DNA of 64,000 nucleotides from Siphonodentalium dalli (GCA_032622095.1 CP136062.1:152948875-153012874), one strand, 5' to 3'. Counted from the stretch's first letter, positions 1 through 11,470 are shown. Notes: generated from the letters alone by a model not told the origin. Translations and numbers: made by a program.

Positions 1-163
1 ATATGAACGTATTTCGTTCATTAAAATAAGCCCGTTATGTGCTTATTTTCATGAGAACAGGCTGGCTATTTCGCCTCCAGAACAAAGGCGAACATATTTA
101 AGGCTTATGGTTCATTGTGAATATTATATGTCAGTTTACGGCCTAATAATGCTTTATTCTCTT
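1..163. other. Window edge with a short dispersed repeat
   Basis: Positions 1-65 closely match 19964-20030: both carry an inverted pair around TTCATTAAAATAAGCCC followed by GTGCTTATTTTCA and GAGAACAGGCT. It is probably the end of an interspersed element cut by the window. I see no coding sequence. Confidence 0.5.
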
Positions 164-590
164 AGGTTACGTTTATGCGCTGGCAAGTTTGCACGGTACG
201 GTTTGCAGGCATTTCGGCGTAGAAAACGATATGGTGCCATCATATTAACGGAAACAAGCATATAAAATGCATTTGCACCACAGCTAACTATATATATGTA
301 TACATGAGAAGTAAAATCTCTGTAGTTCCACATGTATCGATGCTACCGGAATTTGCCTGTAAATATCATGCAATTATCTCGCAAGAATCAATCATACAGG
401 TATTTGCAGGCAAATGTCAGTTGCGCCGTTACAAGTGGAACTACAGAAATATTACTTCTCATGTCGTTCGCTTTGGTAAAGATGCATATTATATGCACGT
501 TTACTTTCATAGTATGGCACCATGTGGTTTTCTATGATGAAATGCCTGTAAAACATACCGTGCAAACTTGCCAGCATATGAACGCACCCT
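164..590. mobile_element. Family K inverted-repeat element, copy 1
   Basis: The terminal inverted repeat GCTGGCAAGTTTGCACGGTA (179-198) is matched by its reverse complement at 556-575. Inside, the two halves pair imperfectly around GAAGTAAAAT...TAGTTCCACATGT and ATTTGCAGGCAAAT. Related copies lie at 15230-15650, 25090-25700, 59084-59735 and 62704-62800. The open frames here are by-products of the inverted repeat. It is a non-autonomous DNA element with no transposase and no assigned superfamily. Confidence 0.7.
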
Positions 591-1919
591 TATCAACGGT
601 CACATAGACATAAATATGGAAATCGTACCTCTATATAATAATTCATAGCGGCTCGACCTGCATGCTGGTAATTGTCAAATGTTCTCCGATATTAGAGGAG
701 CCAGAGATCCTGGTCATCATATAACTTTTTGTTTTGATAACATTTATAAGCAATAGATATGAGATCAGGTCAATTATGTTCCCTCAAATCTCGGAGAAGA
801 TATTGTCTCTCGTGGGTATAGGTTACGTGGTTAGCTGATGATCTAGCGAGATTACATTTTGCACAACGGAAATGATAGAAAGCATACCGGGGGATGAGAT
901 TGCAAGTCTTTAGTTGAGGGAAATCAGGGTAAGGTGAACAGAAAGTTAAACACCTGTCGTAACAAAATAATGGGATTGAGTATAATACACTAGTTTAATG
1001 TATTATGATTGAAAAAAAAATTTCAATTCAAATTAAACTTTCGTTTGTCTTCATACATGTTTTGACAAAAAGACAACCCATATACATTTAATAATCAACA
1101 TAGTTATATGTGTAGACATGAAACAGTCTCGAGCAGTCTGGCCCTCAGTATATAATCATTTTATAAATATGCATTAATATTAAAATCATATTCTATGTTC
1201 ATTACGCCTATTATCGTGGATATTGGCAAGCAGATCTGGCCCTGCCGTAGGAGGTGATGGACTAAATGTGATTAAAAACGTACTCGGTATTTGCGTACTT
1301 GAACGGGTGTGTGGTTATTGGTGTATCAATGCTATGGGTGTTGCCTGTTAACCGATGAACCTTTTAGCCAATTGGAACGTATGCCCTCTTTGTGAACATA
1401 TCTTATACGGGACGCATGCTGTGTAAATATTTCATAATTGTCATATAACTTTCGTTTGACATGTCCGATTTTAAAAATGTTTTACAAGCTTCATTGCCAA
1501 GCGCACACCATACACATATACGAAAAATGTACATATTATAGCACCAATATATTTATATATATATGCCTAATAATGTTACCATTTCTGACTACTAGTATAT
1601 GGTTTTCTGGTATATTATTGTTCCGCTCATGCATGGGCACTGCTGAATGATTTTATAAATAGAAAAGTTTTCACTGCACGGGCGGAGCGAGATATTTGTC
1701 ATAATCTAAAAGGAAAGCATGAGAGCATCATCGATATAGGTCCTTATATTGAAGAGGGTTTGTCTCGATGTTTACTGGGCCCTCGTCAGAAACAAATTGG
1801 TAGTAGTTGCTTAATGCATGTCTTGAATACAAATACGGTTCCCTCTTACAATCTGCCTTGTGACGTCATCGATACATAACACGATTTTTTTTAATATGTT
1901 CGATTTTGAATGAGTTCTT
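591..1919. other. Non-coding, nothing recognised
   Basis: AT-rich intergenic sequence. I find no reading frame with protein-like composition, no tandem repeat and no match to the other repeat families in the window. Confidence 0.6.
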
Positions 1920-2240
1920 GTTGCCTTCGCGGTGGGTATGCTGTTAAATAGTCACATCCATGAAAACTGCCATGAACAGAAAGACATATTTTGTTCTTAT
2001 ACTAATCATAAATATCGCGTAAATAGTATGATATTGTCGAGTTCGTAAATTGTGTAATAATCCAGGTTAAAAGCCAAACATTTTTGGCGTTTTTTATATT
2101 AAAAAGCGTACGAACTTGACAATAACATACTATTTACGCGATATTTATGATTGGTATAAGAACAAAGTCTGTCTATATTTTAATATTCTTTCTGTTTATG
2201 GCGGTTATATACCCACCACGAAGACCATCCGTGCATTTAA
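1920..2240. mobile_element. Family G TTAA element, short copy
   Basis: The left part carries GCGGTGGGTATGCTGTTAAA, shared with G copies at 34087 and 39547. The right end CCATCCGTGCATTTAA resembles the common CCGTGCCTTTAA end. The interior folds as a long inverted repeat: ATCATAAATATCGCGTAAAT (about 2005-2024) pairs with its reverse complement near 2130-2150. The left terminus is truncated. It is non-coding. Confidence 0.65.
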
Positions 2241-2409
2241 GTCATAAAAGTATAGAAAATGAATGTACTTATTTCCAATTGATTGGAGACTTCATAGTTG
2301 ATGTGTACAGTGTACCAATATCCAAGTTGTTCGTCAAACAGATCTTGAGACAATTTGTTTTCGAAATATTATATTTCGTTATGTGCGTGCATCCATATGC
2401 CTTAAGAAC

Positions 2410-2712
2410 TCAGGTTTTGATCTTTCTAAAAGTGAGTCTATATGACGGCTCTGGTGGCGTTTTCCCCCAGAAGACGACCAAACGTCTGGACACCACAATA
2501 TAATTGGCATTGTTTGGCCGCCCATGTCCACACAATCCCACCACGCACTCATCGGTGCCAATAGAGTATATATCCACAAGACCACTATATAGAATATACG
2601 TATCATCCGCCAGAAAAAAACTCTCCCCGCTGAAGATGTCAAATTCGAGTTCGCTTGCAGCAAATCGACGTGTTATCAGCTTCCCGCTATGCAATTCGCG
2701 TAAGTTTTGACA
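2410..2712 (-). CDS. Possible terminal exon with CUB-like C-terminal half
   Basis: The minus-strand frame, closed by TGA at 2410-2412 and bounded upstream by a stop near 2713, has protein-like composition. It contains LCGHGRP, then VVSRRLVVFW, then PSYRLTF, in an order resembling the second half of a CUB domain (conserved LCG, a proline, hydrophobic strands, aromatic end). There is no good in-frame ATG. The upstream AG at a weak CATAG could be a splice acceptor, so it would be the last exon of a gene lying to the right. No partner exon was identified. It may equally be chance or a decayed gene fragment; the CUB reading is inference. Confidence 0.25.
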   Translation of the reverse strand, partial: CQNLRELHSGKLITRRFAASELEFDIFSGESFFLADDTYILYSGLVDIYSIGTDECVVGLCGHGRPNNANYIVVSRRLVVFWGKTPPEPSYRLTFRKIKT

Positions 2713-3110
2713 TTATCTCAAAGACCTGGTTCGGTTTTTACTTCATGCTGTGTGGTCACACGAAGAGCGTTCTGATGCAGCTAGTAGGATCTCTGACGAT
2801 AAAACCAGCATTTTATATCTAAATTTCATTTAAGTGGCAGGCAATTTCGGATTCTGACAATAATAGCCCAATTAATCCCAATTCTATGCTTGTTAGGAAT
2901 CTGGCACCACGCGGTGAAATTGTAAGTCAGCCCAGAGATAAGGTTTGCACCGAATGCTTCGTCTGAACCAGCTGTAAGATAGAGTAGCACGCGTACAAAA
3001 GCATTACACAAACCAAGTGTAAATTGTTTACTGGTTCAACACACACTGTACAATATACTGAACAACAGAATTTTGGTAAACGATTGTGCAGCCAGTCCAG
3101 CCCACAGTAA
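2713..3110. other. Non-coding, nothing recognised
   Basis: I see no repeat match or convincing reading frame between the candidate exon and the first family D unit. Confidence 0.5.
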
Positions 3111-3437
3111 AGTTTTGTCAGCGATATAGTCTAAGATTTGCGATATCTTAGCATATGCTAAACAACATTGAATCAACTTCTTTGTAGTATACTGATCAGT
3201 CTAACAGAGCCGACATAACATTTTGACATAATGTTGTTTTGAAATTTGTCTGTCTGTAAGATGTGATCAGTGAACTTATTGCGTGATAGTTAGTCGTACG
3301 AACCACTTTTTCAGATCCCACATCACAGCTCACAGCATGGAATTGTTGTTGCCGTAATTATACATGTAACATCATTATAGGTCCGTATTCTCTGTCACCG
3401 TAAACGGACTCACAGAGACACTCACTACGCGCGCCGT
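3111..3437 (+). repeat. Family D repeat, unit 1
   Basis: This unit shares ordered blocks with 3896-4232, 7447-7822 and 7823-8175: GTCTAAGATTTGCGATATCT, CTGATCAGTCT..AGAGCCGA, ATAACATTTTGACATA, TGTCTGTAAGATG, then ATCATTATAGG and CACCGTAAACGGACTC. The full unit is about 370 bp. No terminal inverted repeat or reading frame is evident. Its class is unknown. Confidence 0.75.
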
Positions 3438-3895
3438 GTGTATACTGTCCTAGAGATTCTAGATAGCTATGGTTCGCTGGGCGTTTTATTTATAGATGAT
3501 GGAAATTTATGGGAGGATTAAAAGTCGAACTGCCAACCGGAGGCCGAGTCCGGTAAAAGGTGTAGTTGGGAATTTCGTTTATTGTCCTTTACATTATTAT
3601 GTCAATGATGTTGATTTTTGGTTTGTGACAAGCTATGTCAATTACAAATAACAGAAATGAAAAAGATAATTTGTAAGTCTTATATTTCAACTTTTAAAGA
3701 CAATTTTCGATCTGCAGCCCACTGGGGGTTGTGGTCGGAGACGGCCGATTCGGCCGCCGGTGCTGGTTGTTATTTTAACGGAATTCTGAGTTGGTCATTC
3801 GCGAAACCAATATCAATGATTTTATATTGTATAATTACAATCATGGGTATATAATATATTATCTTGAGCGCGTTACGATTTCTGACATTGGTTTT
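3438..3895. other. Non-coding, nothing recognised
   Basis: Spacer between two family D units. It has locally higher GC around 3715-3770 but no gene signal. Confidence 0.5.
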
Positions 3896-4232
3896 CTTGT
3901 ATGCTATATGTTGCTCAGTTTGAATTTGAAGACGCACCTTCCCATATTACTGTTCAGTTTCTAACCTGGGAAATAATGATTTTTGTAAGCCATATTGTCT
4001 AAGATTTCTGATATCTCCAACATTTGCTAAACAGCATTGAAATAACTTCTTTGTAATTATATCAGTCTTACGGAGCCGACACAACATTTTGACATATTGT
4101 TGTTTTGAAAAATTTCTGTCTGTACAGTGTGATCGGTGAACTTAATGCGTGACAGTTGGTCGAACCATTTTTTTCAGATCCCACATTTGGATCACGGCAT
4201 GGAATTTTTGTTGCCATAACCAGGTCAAGCAG
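3896..4232 (+). repeat. Family D repeat, unit 2
   Basis: It has the same block order as unit 1, preceded by the unit's left part (TTTGAATTTGAAGACGC, then CAGTTTCTAACC.GGGAAATA) that is also seen at 7530 and 7900. Same orientation as the other three units. Confidence 0.75.
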
Positions 4233-4340
4233 ATCCTGAATTAAACTATTACAGTTATATTTAAGTCAGTCTGAGTGTATTTAAGTATAATAGTTTAATT
4301 TGACAGTGCTAAATGTACATTTTCCATGTTTTGGGAGATA

Positions 4341-4459
4341 CAGTGAGAAACTTTGGGATCGCCCCTGCCAGTGAGAAACTTTGGGATCGCCCCTGCCAGT
4401 GAGAAACTTTGGGATCGCCCCTGCCAGTGAGAAACTTTGGGATCGCCCCCCCCCCCCAT
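4341..4459. repeat. 28-bp tandem repeat, about 4 units, ending in poly-C
   Basis: The unit CAGTGAGAAACTTTGGGATC followed by GCCCCTGC repeats four times nearly without change, then runs into a C-tract at about 4446-4457. Minus-strand frames through it (repeating GAIPKFLT-like peptides) are products of the repeat. Confidence 0.9.
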
Positions 4460-4706
4460 GCCAGTGCACAATCTAATTGCCCTCTTAACAACATTACATC
4501 AAATGAACAATCCTTTTGCGCCCGTTTATTTCCTTGAATAATGCCACAAGTATGCCTCTCTAGATGACGTTAACATTCATAACAATATTTATACCTATTC
4601 AATTGTAATTGACTGCACGATCATGGGCCATCAAGATTAATCATTCGGCATGATTCGCGTGGATCAAGTCGTGTTATTTCATCACAACAAGAAACATGGT
4701 ACTGGG

Positions 4707-5533
4707 TTATATAGGAATCAGGGAGCTAAATGTGTTCCAGAGTCGGGGAGCGAGTACACCGTAGAATAAAGTTGAAGGTAACTGCACGAAGAATGACCTT
4801 CACCTGATACATGAGACACGTTATTAAAGGATGACATCGTGTTTATTTGATTTGTACATCATATCTAAATAATTTAAACTGGTGAATTAATTGGGGAATG
4901 GATTTTTGTGAGTGGGGAAATTGATTTAACTAGCTGCTGTAGTTCTGAGTTTTTCCAGACCAAATTTGGCTGTAGGATAGCCCTGTCGTACACTTGGGGA
5001 TTTATTTTAAAAAGTAAACACATGGCCTATGATTTTTCTTTCATTTTCGTGATCAACTGGTGTCAATCTAGCAGGGTAAACACCACTGGAATAGCCCGTA
5101 GGCTTCAATTCAGAGAATTCGGTCGAAACGTTAACACTGTCGCCTATGGGAAACAATTTAGTTCAGTGATTCCTATAAGAAAAATTTGAATTTTAAGAAT
5201 TTCACGTCTCGTCATGACAAGTTGTTAATTTCATATTTTCTTATTTTCAATGATAATGGCGACATGTTGGACAGATGTAAAGAAGAAACTATGTAGATAG
5301 TAAACAAAGTGACAAATCTGGGAATTAGGCATGGGCATTAGGTACCATGAGGGGGTCAGGGGTTCTAAAGCCCCCCCCCCAGTTCGAGGTATGCTAGCCC
5401 CCCCCCCCCCCCATTGGGGAAAGCTGACAATGGTTGACCTGACAGCTTCCGGCACCCAGTAGCCCCTATCGGGGATCGTAGCCCCACCCCAAGTTGGGGG
5501 GGGGGGGGTGATGGCATCAACACTATAGAGTTA
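4707..5533. repeat. Repeat block, long version of the 6058-6305 copy
   Basis: Three segments (about 4707-4835, 5071-5093 and 5425-5533) recur in the same order at 6058-6305 with the intervening DNA missing. Shared landmarks are AATCAGGGAGCTAAATGTGT, GGGTAAACACCACTGGAATA and TCCGGCACCCAGTAGCCCCT. The block also contains C and G homopolymer tracts near 5371, 5398 and 5498. Confidence 0.75.
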
Positions 5534-6057
5534 CTGCCGTGCAAGACTGTCATGGGCAGGTCTGTTAAACAGACATTATGTTCTGCCATCTGGTAAAATT
5601 GCATGCCTGGGGCTTTGTTTGATGTTGTGTCATTATGTTAGATATTTCAATTGACTTATGGTTGCTTCATATTGCTATTAAAATATTTTTAATTAAAATT
5701 TTCTGTTAATTTTGGTAAATTTGTATTATAAATTGCCAAATTCTGTACGAAAAGGATTAAAATTGGAAAAGATATCACTCCCAAAATGCAGACTAACATT
5801 TCCTCTTCAATTTAGTAATATTGTGGTGTATAAGGGCATATTTCAGTTTGTACGAGATACATCAGCTAGTAAAATTGAAAAAAAGATCTAAATTTTTTGG
5901 TTTTATTTTGACGATTGACACTAATTTTCAGGAGCCCTCATATTGAAAAAATAAAACCAATACTACCCGATATAACCCATTTTTTGTTTCAGTAAGGTCT
6001 ATATTTGGATAAAATACTATAAGAAACGCTGTGTGGTACACATATACATATATATAT
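5534..6057. other. AT-rich non-coding DNA
   Basis: Very AT-rich from 5630 to 6050, with a short (TA)n run just before the second copy of the 4707 block. Nothing else was recognised. Confidence 0.5.
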
Positions 6058-6305
6058 ATGAATCAGGGAGCTAAATGTGTTCCAGAGTCGGGGAGCGAGT
6101 ACACCGCTAAAGGTGAAGGTAACTGAAGAATGACCTTCACCTGATACATGTTACACGTTATTAAAGGATGACATAGCTGGGTAAACACCACTGGAATAGC
6201 AATGGTTGACCTGACTGCTTCCGGCACCCAGTAGCCCCTATCGGGGATCGTAGCCCTACCCCAAGTGGGGGGGGGGTGGGTGATGGCATCAACACTAGAG
6301 TTACT
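6058..6305. repeat. Internally deleted copy of the 4707-5533 block
   Basis: It joins three collinear pieces of the longer block within 250 bp and ends with the same GATGGCATCAACACTA..GAGTTACT sequence. It reads as a deletion derivative of an interspersed element or of a local duplication. Confidence 0.75.
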
Positions 6306-6423
6306 AGTTCCTATAGTGGGGCATTGATTTTGAATATTTTTTTTGTGAAATATGATTTTGGATTATCCCTCTTTTATCGAATTCACAAAACGACAATATC
6401 CATATTCAACTATTATAGCTGAG

Positions 6424-6559
6424 TTAACCCTTTACTCAACAAAACGGCCAAACCCGGCCAAATAAAGCTTCAACAGTCTAAAATATCTTCGGTCTGTCTC
6501 AATAGAACCATACAAAACATAGTCGTATAAGAGCGACGTATTTTATCCAAAAGGGTTAA
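6424..6559. mobile_element. Family A TTAA element, short form without hairpins
   Basis: It begins TTAACCCTTTACTCAACAAA and ends with AAAAGGGTTAA, so TTAA flanks both sides. The first 110 bp match the left part of the full A elements at 21271 and 42745 (AAATAAAGCTTCAACAG, then ATATCTTCGGTCTGTCTCAA). It lacks the paired hairpin cassette. It is probably piggyBac-type by its TTAA target and CCCTTT ends. Confidence 0.75.
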
Positions 6560-7114
6560 ACAGATGCGGAGATTTAAACCAGAAACTTTTAGAAACGCAA
6601 ACATGTTCGGTAGCGAAATATTTCACCGATAGATCACTACGCTACCAATACGCCATACCGCATGGAATTCCAAAGAAGTAAGCAATAAAATAAAGCGACA
6701 AAGTATTTGGACAAATTGACAACATAATCATGAATCGCGAGAGTTTGGGGAAAATGTTAATTAGGCCACGAAGCGATTGGGATAACTCTTGAGGAGGAAT
6801 GGGGAGAACTATATTTTTACACGTAGGGGTGAGCGGCGCGGTCGGTGTCAACTTTCTTTCCAACTTATCGATCGAAGAAGACGGTCACCAATTTTTGAAA
6901 ACCCTCCCTCCCTCCCATTTTTCGTGGTTGTTGGAGAGCACACAGGGTTGATGTCTTTGCCCCCCCCCCACCTTTCGGGGTTTGTTTTTGATGGCGGCGG
7001 TTATTGCGCCTCAAAAATTGTTAATTGTTTTTATTATTATTCATGTATCGGCTTCCTGTAATTATGTTTTGCTAAACAGGTAGCTAAAACCGCATTCCAT
7101 TGTTTGTCTTTATT
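6560..7114. other. Non-coding, nothing recognised
   Basis: Short frames here (for example 6642-6863 minus) overlap without family motifs. A C-tract lies at about 6960-6969. Confidence 0.5.
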
Positions 7115-7441
7115 TTAACCCTGTGGGATAAATATGGATATCATTGGAACCGGCTCCTTGACCACATTGTGATAGTTACAGTTATGCCCTGTGCCAATGC
7201 ATTCTCTTATATATGCGAGTCGACCATAGGTCGCCTCGCATATATAAGAGAATGCATTGGCCTAAAAAAAACTCTTTTTTTAACACTTTTTACCATTTTT
7301 TCTTACATTCTTTAACAATTTTATAATTTTTAATGTGTTAAGCCAATGCATTCTCTTATATATGCGAGGCGACCTATGGTCGACTCGCATATATAAGAGA
7401 ATGCATTGGCACAGGGCCCTTCTGTTTGGGTAAAGGGTTAA
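7115..7441. mobile_element. Family A TTAA element with paired hairpins, copy 1
   Basis: It is flanked by TTAA at 7115-7118 and 7438-7441. The left end is shortened to CCCTGTGGGATAAATATGG; the right end is TTTGGGTAAAGGG. It holds two 67-bp hairpins, 7194-7260 and 7343-7409, each with 32-bp arms (one mismatch) and a 3-nt loop. The second hairpin is the reverse complement of the first. A 82-bp AT-rich spacer separates them. Piggybac-type assignment rests on the ends and TTAA only. Confidence 0.85.
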
Positions 7442-7446
7442 GATGT

Positions 7447-8175
7447 GTCTGGTATGATAACATCATTATAGGACCATATTCTCTGTCACCGTAAGCGGAC
7501 ATGCAGAGACACTCATACATTATGCTAATATTCAGTTTCTAAACCGGGAAATAATGATATCGTAGAGTTTTGTTCGCGATCATGTCTAAGATTTGCAATA
7601 TCTCCAACATTTGCTAAACACCATTGTAACAACTTCGTTGTAATACTGATCAGTCTTGCAGAGCCGACATAACATTTTGACATATCGTTGTTTTGAAATT
7701 CGTATGTCTGTAAGATGCGATCAGTGAAGTTATTACGTAACAGTTGGTCGCATGAACCACTTTTTTCCAGATCCTACATTTGGATCATGGCATGCACGAA
7801 ATCGGAATTGTTGTTGCCATAACATCATTATAGGAACGTATATTCTCTGTCGCCGAAAACGGACTCGCAGAAACAAGCATATGTTATGCTAATGAGTTTG
7901 AATTTGAAGATGCCCCACCCACATACTATTGTAAAATTTTATAAACCAGGAACTAATTATATCGTAAAGTTTTGTAAGTCGAAAAGTCTAACATTTGCGA
8001 TATCTTAACATATGCTAAACAATATTGAAATAACTGTATATATAGTACTGATCAGTCTGATTCAGAGCCGATATAACCGATAGTTTTACATTATACGTTG
8101 TTTTTAAATGTGTCTGTCTGTAAGATGTGATATAATAACGGTCAGTCGCATTCATCATCCGATCAGATCCCACAT
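7447..8175 (+). repeat. Family D repeat, units 3 and 4 in direct tandem
   Basis: Two roughly 365-bp units lie head to tail (7447-7822 and 7823-8175). Each begins ATCATTATAGGA and ends near CAGATCC.ACAT. Divergence between units is moderate, with small indels, so the duplication is not recent. Confidence 0.8.
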
Positions 8176-8689
8176 GCGAAGACAGTGACTCTGGCTGAGC
8201 GTTTGCGGGCAAACGCCCCCCTTGTAGACAATGCACTCTATATAAGTATGGTATGCTGGCTAAATGTACGTCAAACTCTGGGTGTGGTTACAATATGCGA
8301 ATTTGCAAGTTAGCCTCATTTGAAATTTATTTGCAAGTAGAACCGAGCGTGATGTCTGCATACCCGAAACTATATGGACCATGTCTTCTCGGTTCACAAC
8401 AGCTTGGGATATCGGTTGCGATGAAATCATGATCGGAACTGATGTTATGGAACAATAAGTCTTTATTGTATTGCAGTATTTGAATTTGAACGTTTTAGAC
8501 TTATTGAATTGTTCAAACTGTTCAAACTAGACTCGACTGATACGATCATTCAGCATGACATGCCTGCTGAATATATGTAGTGGCAGGGCTGGTAAACTGG
8601 AGTGGAAATGATTAGATGTATAGTATTCAACCATATAACTGTATCCCCTCAATACCGAAGACTGAGTATTCCGACGACCCGATACACCG
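8176..8689. other. Non-coding, nothing recognised
   Basis: No gene or repeat signal seen, apart from a short tandem GTTCAAACT near 8511-8528. Confidence 0.5.
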
Positions 8690-8905
8690 AAGTTCTGATT
8701 CTACCAAAATCCAATTATCTGAAGTTCTGGTTCTATCAATTAAGATCTAATTATCTGAAGTTATGGTTCTACCAAGGTCCAATTCTCTGAAGTTCTGGTT
8801 CTATTATACCAAGATCCAATTCTCTCTGAAGTTCTGGTTCTACCAAGGTCCAATTCTCTGAAGTTCTGGTTCTATTATACCAAGATCCAATTCTCTGAAG
8901 TTCGG
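8690..8905. repeat. Minisatellite, 32-39 bp units
   Basis: Six to seven units of the type GAAGTTCTGGTTCTACCAAG plus GTCCAATTCTCT, with a longer variant inserting ATTATA after TTCT. The two subtypes alternate in the right half, which suggests a higher-order unit of about 70 bp. Confidence 0.8.
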
Positions 8906-9599
8906 ATCCCCCGATGCTCCGGGTGGTCCGATGGGCGCCCATGCACTACCACGAAGGTTCAATTATTCACTTCACGAGTGTCATATATATATAGGTTGAA
9001 GGCCCAATCGCCGAAGCCCGAATTCTCCGAATGCGCAATATTCTAAAGCTTACGACACATATATATACGCCTGCTACTTCAGATATTCCCAATACGTATA
9101 CATATATAAGCTGAACACACGTATACATGCACATTCGCAGATACCATATATATCCGCGTATGAACTACCAGTAATTTGAACTTGAAAGCTCGGACGATTC
9201 CATCCGTTCAGTGATATATAGGCCCATGCAGGGAGTAGTTTATGATGACTTATTTGGAACCTATCTGATCGCCTGGTCGCCCATCTCGCGAAGGAGTCAT
9301 CTTAATTATACCACATGCATTTAGTGTTCTGAGTTCATTCGATTTGTGTTGATTTGTATATTTGTATATATGGTTGCACGTATATTGGGTAACGATATGT
9401 GCTATATATTATATAAAGACTCTGCATGTTGGATGTTCAGGAAATAACAAACATCGGATCGAACCCGCGGGAGACAGATATGGACGTATATACATGCATA
9501 TAAACGCAGGAATGTTATAAACTCAGAGATCTCGGGTCTAGATCAGGGTTTATTTCTTGTATTCACAATTAAATTCCCAGTTAACTCGTCGGTGCTTAA
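8906..9599. other. Non-coding, nothing recognised
   Basis: Mixed-composition sequence with many short ATATAT runs. I found no gene, inverted repeat or family match. Confidence 0.5.
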
Positions 9600-11005
9600 T
9601 TAACACTTTCATTACGGGAGCTTCCTGCAATTTTGCTAAAACCCTGTGCCAGTGCATTCTCTTATATATGCTATAGTCTTCCACATGGACTCTAGCATAT
9701 AAGAGAATATATTGTCTTAACAATAGTTACCTTGACCTTGTACGTCAGACCAGGGATGTGGCTAGAGGGTCTCCGCTGGGGGGGGGGTGTCCACCTAGGG
9801 AATTTCCAACTGCACCCCCCCCCCCCACTTGAGTCGGAATCGCACCAACACAACTTTTTGCATAATTCCATTTGCACCCCTCTTGTACTTCATGCTCAGG
9901 CCTAATTTCCTATATATTCATAAGCCATGCTTCTATTTTCCCAGTATGAGAACATTAAGATATTTTAACCTGAAAATTGCCCCCAAAAAAACAACTAGTG
10001 ATCTAATTCCAGACAAATGCACACAGCTACCGACAACAGACCAGGAAACACCAGGCCGACCATGGTTGTTCGGCCCGGTGTGAGAAAATTTTGAAAACTA
10101 TACAAGAAAATCACAAATCCTAGCATCTAGACTGGCCTCAACTGAAGCTTTCCTAGTGTTGGAAATTTCAAACCTCATGCTCCCCCTCAGGTTGGAAAAT
10201 TCTTCAACTGATGACCATTTATGTCTACAAGTTTGACCAAATGTAGTAAAATATCTTTTGCTAAACTAATTAGCAGTTTTGTATTGGCCATGTGGATGGG
10301 GCAATGACACACCGGGCCGACCATGGTTCGGCCCGGTGTGCGAAAATTTTGAAATCTGAACAAGAAAATCGCAAAATCCTAACATCTAGACTAGCCTCAA
10401 GCCTTCCTACTGTTGGAAATTTCAAACCCTACACCCCCACTTAGGTTGGAAAATTTCCAACTGATGACAATTCCAATGACAATGTTGAACAATTGTATGA
10501 CAATATTGTTTTCTTAAATTAACTAGAAGTTTTTGACTGGCCACGGGGGAGGGACCAGGACACAAGCTTTCCAAGTGTTGGAAATTTCCAACCTGTCACC
10601 CCCTTAAGGTTGGAAAATTTCCAACTGATGTCCATTTCTGTCAACATTTTTGACCAAAAATAGGAACATATGCAAATATTGGTCGAAAAACAATAAATTC
10701 CCCCCAATAAATTGTTTTATAATCAAACTACAAGAACATTTTCAACCTATTGTTGGTGTGAAATTTCGTTGTGGCAGGTATGAAATTTCCAACTATTGAA
10801 AATATAGCTCTCTGCTGGGGGGTGAGACACCCCCCACACCCCCCCCTCTAGCAACACCCCTGCGTCAGACTTTAGTCAGTGCATTCTCTTATATATGTGC
10901 GAGGCTCCCTGTCGAGGGCTCGCAATATATAAAGTAATGCACTGGCACAGTATATTTAATGCTGCATCAGCGCAGCTCCCGTCACGAATTTCATGAAAGG
11001 GATAA
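9600..11005. mobile_element. Family L TTAA element, split by a hAT insertion
   Basis: The left end TTAACACTTTCATTACGGGA and right end GCTCCCGTCACG..TTTCATGAAAGGG form an imperfect inverted repeat. The same element is seen uninterrupted at 36129-36376. It contains two degenerate versions of the 67-bp hairpin, at about 9650-9715 and 10877-10946. The 1.1-kb hAT element at 9751-10862 sits between them. Confidence 0.75.
9751..10862. mobile_element. Non-autonomous hAT-type element
   Basis: The left end CAGGGATGTGGCTAGAGGG and the reverse complement of the right end (CAGGGGTGTTGCTAGAGGGG) form the terminal inverted repeat. An exact 8-bp duplication, CGTCAGAC, lies at 9743-9750 and 10863-10870. An 8-bp duplication plus CAGGG ends is the hAT signature. 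The interior repeats GTTGGAAATTTCCAAC-like inverted motifs and has G and C tracts near both ends. There is no transposase frame. Related material in reverse orientation is at 60020-60300. Confidence 0.88.
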
Positions 11006-11339
11006 TTTTTATCAGAATCAACCCACAGTCAATAAATCGATTTCAAGCTCATTCAAATTAAGTATTCAGGTTTGTTGTGGCACTAGACAAAGAAATGTCA
11101 CGACTGAGCCAATGTGGTCCTGAATGTGTTGCTGAATTGTTTCACACTGGACACCCTCCAGTTTCGGAATTCGCTTGAAGTATACATATATACAGATGTG
11201 GCATAAGGGATTTAACCGAGGAGTTTAGCAAGATCTGTGGGTCTTTTTGAATTAGAAATTTTGTGTTCTCAACCGACCTTGACATGACTGTGACTGAATT
11301 GGTTCAAAGAACAATTAGGAGATAAAAGTACTCTGTTGA

Positions 11340-11470
11340 GTTATAATGAAAATGACTCCAGTCATAAATTCATTTCCATTATAATTACCATATTGTTTGC
11401 ATCGTTCACAAGTGTATTTTGAACTAACCCATGGCTCAAATTCATTCATGTGTTGCATATATTCTTTTGA
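11340..11470. mobile_element. Family F element, right-hand fragment
   Basis: The run TTATAATGAAAATGA through CATTATAATTACCATATTGTTT and GTTGCATATATTCTTTTGA matches the centre and right half of family F (full copies at 24213 and 29693). The outer ends are missing. Confidence 0.65.

Noticed and set aside
2147..2503. 118-codon plus frame with hydrophobic start
   Set aside because: It starts inside the family G element and runs through its inverted repeat into unrelated DNA, opposite the more protein-like minus frame.
7194..7409. Hairpin pair as a CRISPR-like array or a tRNA/miRNA gene
   Set aside because: Only two inverted hairpins per locus, always inside transposon-like elements. There is no spacer-repeat pattern and no tRNA fold.
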